This document shows positions 54,485-62,558 of a DNA stretch of 64,000 nt, one piece after another. Positions within the stretch are counted from its first letter, which is position 1; the number at the start of each line of letters is the position of its first letter. Below the pieces are notes generated by a model. The model searched no databases and had not been told where the DNA came from. It saw only the letters and a program-made list of their open reading frames with translations. A program made the translations under genes and the position numbers. Source of the stretch: Gluconobacter sp. Gdi (GTDB lineage: Bacteria > Pseudomonadota > Alphaproteobacteria > Acetobacterales > Acetobacteraceae); contig NZ_BLJQ01000001.1 in the NCBI RefSeq assembly GCF_014132155.1, forward strand, positions 558,001 through 622,000, written 5' to 3'.

Positions 54485-54507
54485 CTAAAAGGCGTCACTG
54501 CCTTTAG
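54485..54507 (+). promoter_or_regulatory. leader stem-loop abutting the TonB-receptor ribosome-binding site
   Basis: CTAAAAGGC (54485-54493) and GCCTTTAG (54500-54507) form an eight-pair stem with a single bulged A and a GTCACT loop. The Shine-Dalgarno-like AGAAGGA begins at the base of the stem, 18 bases before the ATG at 54525. Control of translation is only an inference. Confidence 0.4.
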
Positions 54508-54524
54508 AAGGATTTCGTTTCATT

Positions 54525-57446
54525 ATGATCGTATCGCGTCGCAATACGTTACTTTGCGCATCGGTGCTGGGGATGGGGGCGCTTTCGAGCGTTGCTTATG
54601 CTGCAACCGAAAGCACTCACACCTCCTCACATGTGCGCCACAAGACTGTGACTCATAGTCCGGTGCGTTCTGCTGCGACGCCTGCAACAACCGCTCCGGC
54701 ATCGCTGGCTCGTCCAGTCGCAGCTCCGCAGTTTGCTGCGCCTGTAGCGGTCAATCGATCTCACGCTGTTCGTTCCATTGATTCTGGAACGCAGGAGAGC
54801 GTGGTTGTTACCGGTTCGGCTTTGGGAACCTCAAACAACACCAACGCCAACCCGGTGCAGATCGTTACTTCTAAGCAAATCCAGCAGACGGGTGCGACAA
54901 CACTTTCCGATTTTTTTCAGCGTCTGCCGTCGGTAGGCTCCGGCAGCCAGCAGAACACTGACACCAACGGTGGTGGTGGTGTCAGCTGCACGGATATTCG
55001 TAACCTTGGTACGAACCGCGTTCTCGTTCTGATCGACGGAAAGCGCGCCACGCTGAACAGTCAGACGTCATGTTTTGATATGAATGCTGTTCCCATCCAG
55101 CAGGTGGCGAGTGTCGAAATCCTGAAGGATGGTGGTTCAGAGCTTTATGGTGCGGACGCGGTGTCAGGCGTCATCAACATTAAGCTGCGTCACGATCTGG
55201 ATACCGGCAACATCACGATACGCGGTGGAATCACGGGGCATGGTGATGCGCCGCAGGGCGTAATTTCCGGCTTTAAGGGGTTCAACTTCGACCACGGCAA
55301 GGGTAACGTCACCGTGTTCGGTCAATACATGACGCAAGGTGGGGTGCGTCAGCGCAACCGTTCCTGGTCACGAAATAACATCCAGATCGGAAATGATGCT
55401 GATCCTTCCCAGAACCGGTTTGGATCGAGCTACTCGCCATATGGCTCGTTCTTTGGTGCCGAAAATGCCTACCGGAGTGATCTGAACGGCAATCTGGTTC
55501 CGGGAACAAGGCGCTACAATTTTGCGCGCGACACATCCCTGACAAACAACCTTCAGGATGCCACCCTGAATGGTGACGCGCATTACGACGTTAACGAACA
55601 TTTCTCGCTCTATTCGAATGTGATGTACTCACATTCGAACTCCATGACCAACATGGCAGCTGAGCCTGTGCAGGGTGGACTGTCTGCAACCGGGCCTTAC
55701 CCGACGTCCGTCACCATCCCGTCGAACTACCCAGGCAACACGACGGGTGAGGATCTCCAGATGCTTCGCCGCTATAATGAGTGGGGCCCTCGTGAGACGC
55801 AGACAGCCAGCGACACGCTAACGGCCAAGGTTGGCGCACAGGGCGTGATCTACAAAGGCTGGAAATACGACATCTCGTATACGTATGGCTCAAATATGTA
55901 TACCTACCAGCAGAGCAACATGGGCAGCTATCCGGCCCTGCTGAACAGCTATGGTCTGGAGCCGACGAACTTCGGCGATCCGGATTCTGGCATGACGTAT
56001 AATTCCAATCTGTGTGCATCGACGCCGAATTGTGTGGCGGGAAGCCCATTCTCCTCGCTTTCCCCCGCTGCTGCACAGTACTCCAACCTTAATACCACGA
56101 CGCATGGCCATTATCAGCTTCGTGATCTTAACCTGCGTATCCATAACGATCATGTCGTGAAGATGCCGTGGGCTAATGGTGGCGATGTCGGTATCGCGAT
56201 GGGTATGGAGCATCGCGGCGAACAGCTGACCTATACACCGGACCCGGCTATCCAGGCAGGGACGGCGCTGACGAACCCGCAGGGCGTGACGTCAGGCGGT
56301 TTCAACGTGACGGAAGGTTACCTCGAAGGAAAGGCGCAGCTTCTCAAGAACGCCTTCCTCGCTAAAGATCTGACCGTTGACGCTCAGGGTCGCTATTCGT
56401 CCTACAACACGTTTGGAGGCGTCAAGAACTGGAAGGCTTCCATCGACTGGGCTCCGACGCGTGATATCCGTTTCCGCGGTACGATCGGAACCTCGTTCCG
56501 TCAGCCCAATGTTAATGAGCTTTATGGTGCGCAGGCCCTGAGCTACGAGACGTCGCTTGATCCGTGCGCTGGAGCCTCCAATCCGGTTGTCGTTGCCAGC
56601 TGCATGAGGGCGGGCGTGGCGAATCCTGCCACGTTTACACAGCAAGGTGCAGGGCAGGTGGCGACTATTCAGGGTGGTAATACAAAGCTACGCCCTGAAG
56701 CAGGCAGGACTTACACATTTGGTGCAGTTCTGACGCCGCGCTGGATCCCGAACCTGTCTACCTCGGTGACGTTCTGGCATTATAATGTCAGTTCTACGGT
56801 TGGCTCACTTTCAACGAACTATATTCTAAACAACTGTTACGACGGCTCCAATACGGCGCTTTGCAACTTGGTAAGTCGCTCAGCTAACGGACAGATTGCG
56901 CAGGTCATGGCTGTAGGTCAAAACCTGGGAACCATGAACACAAGTGGTATTGACTGGGATTTTGACTATCGGATCCGTCTGACGAGCATGGATTCCATTA
57001 CGATTAGCAATAACTTGCAGAATCTGGTCAATTTCTCCCAGCAGCAGACGCCGGGCGGCCCGTATTATCACTACACCAACGCGATCTATTACCCGAACGG
57101 CACATCCAACCCGCGCTGGCGTGATTATGCCACCGCGACATGGCAGCATGGCCGGTTCTCGTTCACCTATATGGCAAACTACACCGGTGGCCTGCATTAC
57201 AACGACACCTCGTCGTTCATGCAGATGTCTGATGGGTATGGTCGTGTAAAGGCACCCGCAATGGTGCAGCAGGACATTGCCCTCGGCTACCGCTACAACT
57301 CGTGGAACTTCACGGGGGGTATCAACAATATCACGGACAAGGCTCCGCCATTCTTCCCTGATGGCGCAACGAATACCGATGCTTCGACCTATTCGTCGTT
57401 CGTTATCGGACGTAATTTCTGGTTGCAGATCAGCAAAGACTTCTAA
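54525..57446 (+). CDS. TonB-dependent outer-membrane receptor
   Basis: 973 residues: signal peptide (RRNTLLCASVLGMGALSSVAYA), an unusual His/Thr/Pro/Ala-rich linker of about 65 residues, a TonB-box-like ESVVVTG, then the plug (NPVQIVTSKQIQQTGATTLSDFFQRLP, split; VLVLIDGKRA; VASVEILKDGGSELYGADAVSGVINIKL) and a 22-strand barrel ending in an aromatic residue (LQISKDF). The plug has a CTD/SCF cysteine pair and GGGGVSC insert seen in Omp-type TonB receptors of sphingomonads and acetic acid bacteria. The substrate is unknown; no siderophore genes are near. Confidence 0.92.
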   Translation: MIVSRRNTLLCASVLGMGALSSVAYAATESTHTSSHVRHKTVTHSPVRSAATPATTAPASLARPVAAPQFAAPVAVNRSHAVRSIDSGTQESVVVTGSALGTSNNTNANPVQIVTSKQIQQTGATTLSDFFQRLPSVGSGSQQNTDTNGGGGVSCTDIRNLGTNRVLVLIDGKRATLNSQTSCFDMNAVPIQQVASVEILKDGGSELYGADAVSGVINIKLRHDLDTGNITIRGGITGHGDAPQGVISGFKGFNFDHGKGNVTVFGQYMTQGGVRQRNRSWSRNNIQIGNDADPSQNRFGSSYSPYGSFFGAENAYRSDLNGNLVPGTRRYNFARDTSLTNNLQDATLNGDAHYDVNEHFSLYSNVMYSHSNSMTNMAAEPVQGGLSATGPYPTSVTIPSNYPGNTTGEDLQMLRRYNEWGPRETQTASDTLTAKVGAQGVIYKGWKYDISYTYGSNMYTYQQSNMGSYPALLNSYGLEPTNFGDPDSGMTYNSNLCASTPNCVAGSPFSSLSPAAAQYSNLNTTTHGHYQLRDLNLRIHNDHVVKMPWANGGDVGIAMGMEHRGEQLTYTPDPAIQAGTALTNPQGVTSGGFNVTEGYLEGKAQLLKNAFLAKDLTVDAQGRYSSYNTFGGVKNWKASIDWAPTRDIRFRGTIGTSFRQPNVNELYGAQALSYETSLDPCAGASNPVVVASCMRAGVANPATFTQQGAGQVATIQGGNTKLRPEAGRTYTFGAVLTPRWIPNLSTSVTFWHYNVSSTVGSLSTNYILNNCYDGSNTALCNLVSRSANGQIAQVMAVGQNLGTMNTSGIDWDFDYRIRLTSMDSITISNNLQNLVNFSQQQTPGGPYYHYTNAIYYPNGTSNPRWRDYATATWQHGRFSFTYMANYTGGLHYNDTSSFMQMSDGYGRVKAPAMVQQDIALGYRYNSWNFTGGINNITDKAPPFFPDGATNTDASTYSSFVIGRNFWLQISKDF

Positions 57447-57479
57447 GTTCAACTGTCATTTGACCAAATGACAAAGCAA

Positions 57480-57516
57480 AACCCGCAGCTTCTTATAAGG
57501 CTGCGGGTTTTTTCTT
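57480..57516 (+). terminator. rho-independent terminator of the TonB receptor
   Basis: Perfect ten-base stem AACCCGCAGC/GCTGCGGGTT with a ten-base loop, followed by TTTTTTCTTTT. Confidence 0.92.
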
Positions 57517-57806
57517 TTAGCGGTCTTTGAATCTTCTGCTTGTACTTTGTTCAAAAATACGTAGTAGAAAAGATCGTTTAGGGCGCATCCAACCTTCTGC
57601 TCTTCCAGCAAAAGGCGGCTCTGTCTGGCCAAAATGGGGGAAGAATTTGAAGTGTGCCAGCTGCTGTGGCTACGGCGTCGTCTTCTCGGAGGACGGGCAC
57701 TGAAACAGCTGGTTAGAAGAGCTGGAACTTCCTGTGCGGCATGAACCGCTGGTCTTCTGACTATCCGGTCACACTAACAAAGCGGTGAAGTTTTCATCGC
57801 CGTTTT
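57517..57806. other. intergenic gap without recognised gene
   Basis: 290 bases between the receptor terminator and the end of the helicase gene. Only short frames are present (for example a 36-codon plus-strand frame from an ATG near 57634). The base composition is ordinary. It may be the relic of a lost gene or insertion element, but no terminal repeats were seen. Confidence 0.35.
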
Positions 57807-60731
57807 CTATGTCACACTGTCGTTTGAAGAAGTTGGTAACGGAGGAGTCAGAAACTCCGCAATATCACTGATGGTCTCTGCTAGACTTAGTCGGCGGACC
57901 TCAACACCATTCGGGAAAGCAGAGAGCAGGCGAGAAGGCATTCGGCGATCAAGCATCACGAAAACACCCCTGTCGTCGCCCTTCCGGATCAGGCGGCCGA
58001 AAGCCTGTCTTAAGCGCATTCTGGTGATGCGATCATCATAATCACCAGGTCGTCCTTCTGAAAGAAGGCGGCGTCTCTCGCGATGCAGGATATCCGGGCG
58101 CGGCCATGGTGTCTTTTCAAACACCACCATGCGTAATGCTTCTCCCGGAACGTCCACACCATCCCGCATAGCATCGGTGCCCAATAAGCAACTGTGGGTT
58201 TCCGTGCGGAAGACATCGACGAGTGTCGCGTTGTCCATCGCATCAACATGCTGGGCATATACGGGGAAGCCCTGAGCCTCCAGCGGCTCGTTAATGCGAC
58301 GATGGACCTCGCGCAGCCGACGGATTGCCGTGAAAAGCCCAAGAGCTCCCCCACCCGCTGCTTCGAATAATGCTCGAAATGCATGGGCAAGAGACGCGAT
58401 TTCGACGGAAACGTCGGTCACAACATAAGCGCGCGTCTGCTTGGCGTAGTCGAACGGGCTCATGAGCGAAGCGCGGATTGGTGGCTTCATGAAATGCGTG
58501 GCCCCAAGCCTCAGTTCTGCTGCGTGCCAGCTTTCTTCTCCATCTTCTGAGCCGGTCTGATCGCGTAAAGTGGCAGATGTCAAAAGCAGACCGTGAGCTG
58601 GGGTCTGAATAGTCGACGCAAATGGAATTGTCGGGTCCAACCAGTGACGATAGAGGCCAACGTCATGGTCCCCCTGCGCCCCACGTGTTCTGGGAAGACG
58701 TTCAGTCCGGATGAAATCAATATGGACGGGTGTCAGGTCAGGTTCAGGGGGCGTCTGAAGGGCATCCAGCATTCCGACCCAGCCTGTAACGCGGCTGATG
58801 GCGCGGCGATGCAAAGTCCGGATGAAAGCCTCGATCCGCTGGCGCGTGGGGGCTTCCATTTCCGGATCGTCTTCTACTGTTGCTTCAAGCCGTTTTGTCA
58901 GCTGGATCAGTGGGGTTTGAAGGCGCCGCAACGCTCTGGCCAAGTCCACTGCGCTCGTTTGCACTGTATCATTCGTGGGGTGCAGATCGCACTCGGTGGA
59001 GATGTATGTGGTGTCCTGTTGCGGGCCTTGGGTGCGTCGGGCTTTGAGTTGATGGTCGAGGGCCTGAAGAAACAGTTCGGCAGGGTTGTCCAGTTCCGGC
59101 TCGGGTGCCATGAGCGGGAGAAACGCGGGTGCTTCGTCTTCCTGAGGAACCGGCGCGTCCATTCCGTTTTTCAGTCTTACGCTCCAGCCCGGAGCTGGTA
59201 GCGCTCGCGCTGCTTGCAGCACGGCATGCAGTGGAGCGTCTATTGTCGGAATACGTTCAACCAGATCATCAAGGCGCCGCAGGAGTCCGCGTGCTCTGGA
59301 TCGGCTTCCTTCTGCACCCAAGAGCCAGCGTCTGAGTTCGGCTGTTTCAAGCCCTGACAGAACCATGGCAAACGCGCTGTCTGCTGCTTCAGGGACGTGG
59401 TGTCCTTCATCGAAAACATATCGCGTTGGCGTCGCATCTTCATCGGGGAGGCCGGGGGGTGCGAGGGCAGTCCAGGCCGCCTGCGACATGACAAGCGCAT
59501 GATTGGCGACGACAAGATCTGCCTGTCTGGCACGACGAATACCATGTTCCACGAAACAGGTTTGGTAATGCGGGCACGCAGCATGGATGCATTCGCCACG
59601 CCGGTCTGCCACACCGTGCAACGTACCCTGGCCGAAGAGATCGCCGAACCATCCCGGAAGGTCGCCGCCCATCAGATCACCGTCGCGGCTCGCTTCAGCC
59701 CATCGTGCGAGAAGACTGAGGGGTAGCAGGGCCGCTGCTCCGTCATTCCCCCGAGAGGTGGCGGCATTGAGCAGATCCTCCATATTCAGGAGGCACAGGT
59801 AGTTCTCACGTCCTTTGCGGACGACGACCTTTTGTCTCAGCGTTGCCTCATCGGGATAGAGACGATGAAGTTCCTGCTCGATCTGCCTTTGAAGATGTCG
59901 CGTGTAAGTGCTGACCCAGACGGCTCCATCATTCTGCTCGGCCCACAGGCTTGCAGGCGCAATATAGCCAAGGGTCTTTCCCGTGCCTGTTCCGGCTTCG
60001 GCAAGTACGACATTGGGTGATCCGAGCGTTTCCCGGGGCTCGAAAGCCGCAGTGGCAACAGACGCAAAGTCAGCCTGTCCGGGGCGTGCTTCTGCATTCT
60101 TGCCAAGGATCTGGCGTAGTCTTTCACGCGCGGCCTGCGGCGAAACGGGCTGGCTGCCGGGAGCCGGTCTGGGGGCTGTTTCCTCCCAGCGTGGCAGGCG
60201 GCGCCAGACGCGTACGGCATCATAAGGGTGCGCACTGCCCGGATCGGAGGCGGAGCCAATGGCATCGGCCACTTCGCCACTCCAGATCCAGCCGGCGCGC
60301 GTCAGCGGGAGCAGGAGGGCCCGTAAGCGCTTTCCTTCAGGAGTATCAGCTTTTTCCCGTAACTTGCCGAGAAGGGTCTCGCAGAGCAGCGGCAGGAGGT
60401 CCGCCGTAGTGATTTCTGGTGGCGTCAGTCCAAGTGCGATAGCCAGTCCACGCGGTGTGGGGGCGACGGTTGTGGCGGGACACACGAACAGAAACAGATC
60501 CAGAAGATCAAACCACGGGACGGGCTGGGACAGCGGCGTAAGATCGAGGGCGCGCAGGGCTGCTGGGCCATGAACAAGAAGCGGAGGAGGAAGTTGTGAC
60601 AGCTTCTCCCGTACTTCGTCAGCGGGAAGATCCAGAAGCTCACCATCGGGTGTCAAAAGGGAGGACAGGCCTCGTCTCGCGACAAGAGCAGGTGCGTCAA
60701 ACGGAGATGGGAAAGATGGCAAGCGCGGCAT
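57807..60731 (-). CDS. DinG-like ATP-dependent DNA helicase (XPD/iron-sulfur family)
   Basis: 974-residue superfamily 2 helicase. Walker A is AEAGTGTGKTLGY (about residue 245), the DEAD-like box is VFDEGHH (DEGH), and iron-sulfur cysteines appear as NYLCLL followed later by GECIHAACPHYQTCF, matching the XPD/DinG cluster. C-terminal motifs include LLLTSATLRDQ, LGLFTAIRRL, GTDAMRDGVDVPGEAL and RLRQAFGRLIRKGDDRG. The N-terminal 230 residues are a variable alphaproteobacterial extension that lacks a readable exonuclease motif. It probably resolves R-loops or other replication obstacles. Divergent from lysK. Confidence 0.9.
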   Translation of the reverse strand: MPRLPSFPSPFDAPALVARRGLSSLLTPDGELLDLPADEVREKLSQLPPPLLVHGPAALRALDLTPLSQPVPWFDLLDLFLFVCPATTVAPTPRGLAIALGLTPPEITTADLLPLLCETLLGKLREKADTPEGKRLRALLLPLTRAGWIWSGEVADAIGSASDPGSAHPYDAVRVWRRLPRWEETAPRPAPGSQPVSPQAARERLRQILGKNAEARPGQADFASVATAAFEPRETLGSPNVVLAEAGTGTGKTLGYIAPASLWAEQNDGAVWVSTYTRHLQRQIEQELHRLYPDEATLRQKVVVRKGRENYLCLLNMEDLLNAATSRGNDGAAALLPLSLLARWAEASRDGDLMGGDLPGWFGDLFGQGTLHGVADRRGECIHAACPHYQTCFVEHGIRRARQADLVVANHALVMSQAAWTALAPPGLPDEDATPTRYVFDEGHHVPEAADSAFAMVLSGLETAELRRWLLGAEGSRSRARGLLRRLDDLVERIPTIDAPLHAVLQAARALPAPGWSVRLKNGMDAPVPQEDEAPAFLPLMAPEPELDNPAELFLQALDHQLKARRTQGPQQDTTYISTECDLHPTNDTVQTSAVDLARALRRLQTPLIQLTKRLEATVEDDPEMEAPTRQRIEAFIRTLHRRAISRVTGWVGMLDALQTPPEPDLTPVHIDFIRTERLPRTRGAQGDHDVGLYRHWLDPTIPFASTIQTPAHGLLLTSATLRDQTGSEDGEESWHAAELRLGATHFMKPPIRASLMSPFDYAKQTRAYVVTDVSVEIASLAHAFRALFEAAGGGALGLFTAIRRLREVHRRINEPLEAQGFPVYAQHVDAMDNATLVDVFRTETHSCLLGTDAMRDGVDVPGEALRMVVFEKTPWPRPDILHRERRRLLSEGRPGDYDDRITRMRLRQAFGRLIRKGDDRGVFVMLDRRMPSRLLSAFPNGVEVRRLSLAETISDIAEFLTPPLPTSSNDSVT

Positions 60732-60893
60732 TGCGGTCAGTCTAACTGGAAGGATAGGAGCGAGCGAGTGCTTTAAGGAACAGACCGTGAAAGAACGAGG
60801 TTGCGTATGCTGTCATGTCACTGCCGGGAGGGTGTTGACACATTTCGTCATGGTTTGACGCCTGTGCAGAAACTTCGTTTGCTCTCGTACTGC

Positions 60894-60922
60894 TTGACCC
60901 GGGATACGTGTCTGCCTACGTT
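60894..60922 (+). promoter_or_regulatory. predicted lysK promoter very close to the start codon
   Basis: TTGACC (60894-60899), a 17-base spacer, then TACGTT (60917-60922). The lysK ATG is at 60934, only 11 bases downstream, so transcription would begin a few bases before or at the ATG. TTGACA at 60835 is another -35 candidate but lacks a good -10. Confidence 0.4.
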
Positions 60923-60933
60923 TTCCGGTAATC

Positions 60934-62553
60934 ATGCACAATTCCAGAACACATAACATTCCGCCCCTCGCACCTGACGCGCCGTTGCCAAAGGCATGGC
61001 CGTTCGAAGAGGCAAAAAAAATTGCCGCGCATGTTGGCGCGCGCGACCCAAAAGTGCCTGCCCTGCTTGAGACGGGATATGGCCCGTCCGGGCTGCCGCA
61101 CATCGGTACGTTTGGCGAAGTGGCCCGTACGACCTGGGTTCGGCAGGCTTTTGAGGCTCTGACAGGCCGTCCGACCCGCTTGCTCGCGTTCTCGGATGAC
61201 ATGGACGCCTTGCGCAAGGTTCCAACGAATGTGCCGCAGCAGGAACTGCTGGCAAAGCACCTGGGTCTGCCTCTGACCCGCGTTCCCGACCCTTTCGGTG
61301 AATACGAAAGTTTCGCTGCTCACAATAATGCCCGCCTGCGCCAGTTTCTTGACGGTTTCGGCTTCGACTACGAATTCGCGTCCGCGACGGACTATTATAC
61401 GAGCGGGACATTTGATGCTGCACTTCAGCGGATGCTCGAAGTGCATGATGAAGTTGTTGCGACTATTATTCCGACACTTGGTCCGGAGCGCCGCGCGACT
61501 TACTCCCCTGTTCTGCCGATTCACCCTGAAACGGGGCAGGTGATGCAGGTCCCGATCATCAAGGTGGACCCGGATGCAGGTACAGTTGTCTGGAAGGACG
61601 AAGCCGGCAAGACGTTTGAAACATCCGTCTTCGGTGGACATGCCAAGATGCAGTGGAAGGCCGACTGGGCCATGCGCTGGTATGCTCTGGGTGTCGATTA
61701 TGAAATGTCGGGCAAGGATCTGATTGATAGCGTGAAGCTGTCTTCGAAGATCTGCCGTATTCTGGGCAAGCAGCCGCCTGCCGGACTCACCTATGAACTG
61801 TTCCTTGATGCTCAGGGTCAGAAGATCAGCAAGTCCAAGGGCAATGGTCTGTCTGTCGAGGAGTGGCTGCGTTACGGCACGCCGGAAAGCCTCGGCCAGT
61901 ATATGTATCAGCAGCCTACGCGTGCGAAGCGTCTGTTTTTTGACGTTATTCCCCGCGCAACGGACGACTACCTGACATTGGTTCAGAAGGCTGAGACGCA
62001 GGAACCGGTAGACCTGATGGCAAACCCGGTCTGGTTCATTCACGGTGGAACTGTACGCCCGGAAGATACCAGCCCGGTTTCCTACACAGCGCTGTTGAAC
62101 CTCGCGAACGTGGCAAACGCAGACAATCCGGAGACACTCTGGAAATTCCTGCGTCGCTATGACGAGACGCTGTCGCCAGAAACGCATCCGTATGTCGACA
62201 AGCTCGTTCGTTGTGCTCTGACGTACTTCCAGGAGCAAGTGTACCCGAACAAGGTCTATCGTGATCCGTCCGAGACCGAACGAAAGGGGCTTGAAGACCT
62301 GGCTGTCGCTCTGGAACGGCTCCCTGTTCATACGTCTCCTGGCGATGTGCAGGATGTCGTGTTCGAGGTCGGCAAGCGCTACTTTGAGAAGTCTGAGCTG
62401 CGCTCCTGGTTCGGTTGCCTGTACGAAGTGCTGTTGGGTCAAAGCGAAGGCCCGCGCTTCGGCATTTTCGCGTCACTCTTCGGTTTGCCTGAGACTGTGG
62501 CCCTGATCCGGGGTGCACTGGCTCGCCCGGCTGCCGGGACCTCTCAGGTCTGA
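60934..62553 (+). CDS. lysK: lysyl-tRNA synthetase, class I
   Basis: Archaeal-type class I lysine-tRNA ligase (539 aa), unrelated in fold to the class II LysS of most bacteria and typical of alphaproteobacteria, spirochaetes and archaea. The Rossmann ATP site HIGH is LPHIGTFGE (near residue 55) and the KMSKS loop is KISKSKG (near 290). The C-terminal helical anticodon-binding part follows. No Shine-Dalgarno is evident before the ATG. The mprF-like gene starts five bases after its stop, so the two are almost certainly co-transcribed. Confidence 0.95.
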   Translation: MHNSRTHNIPPLAPDAPLPKAWPFEEAKKIAAHVGARDPKVPALLETGYGPSGLPHIGTFGEVARTTWVRQAFEALTGRPTRLLAFSDDMDALRKVPTNVPQQELLAKHLGLPLTRVPDPFGEYESFAAHNNARLRQFLDGFGFDYEFASATDYYTSGTFDAALQRMLEVHDEVVATIIPTLGPERRATYSPVLPIHPETGQVMQVPIIKVDPDAGTVVWKDEAGKTFETSVFGGHAKMQWKADWAMRWYALGVDYEMSGKDLIDSVKLSSKICRILGKQPPAGLTYELFLDAQGQKISKSKGNGLSVEEWLRYGTPESLGQYMYQQPTRAKRLFFDVIPRATDDYLTLVQKAETQEPVDLMANPVWFIHGGTVRPEDTSPVSYTALLNLANVANADNPETLWKFLRRYDETLSPETHPYVDKLVRCALTYFQEQVYPNKVYRDPSETERKGLEDLAVALERLPVHTSPGDVQDVVFEVGKRYFEKSELRSWFGCLYEVLLGQSEGPRFGIFASLFGLPETVALIRGALARPAAGTSQV

Positions 62554-62558
62554 CGTCG

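Noticed and set aside
60916-62442. 508-codon minus-strand frame opposite lysK
   Set aside because: Shadow of the class I LysRS gene, which carries HIGH- and KMSKS-type motifs in the plus frame.
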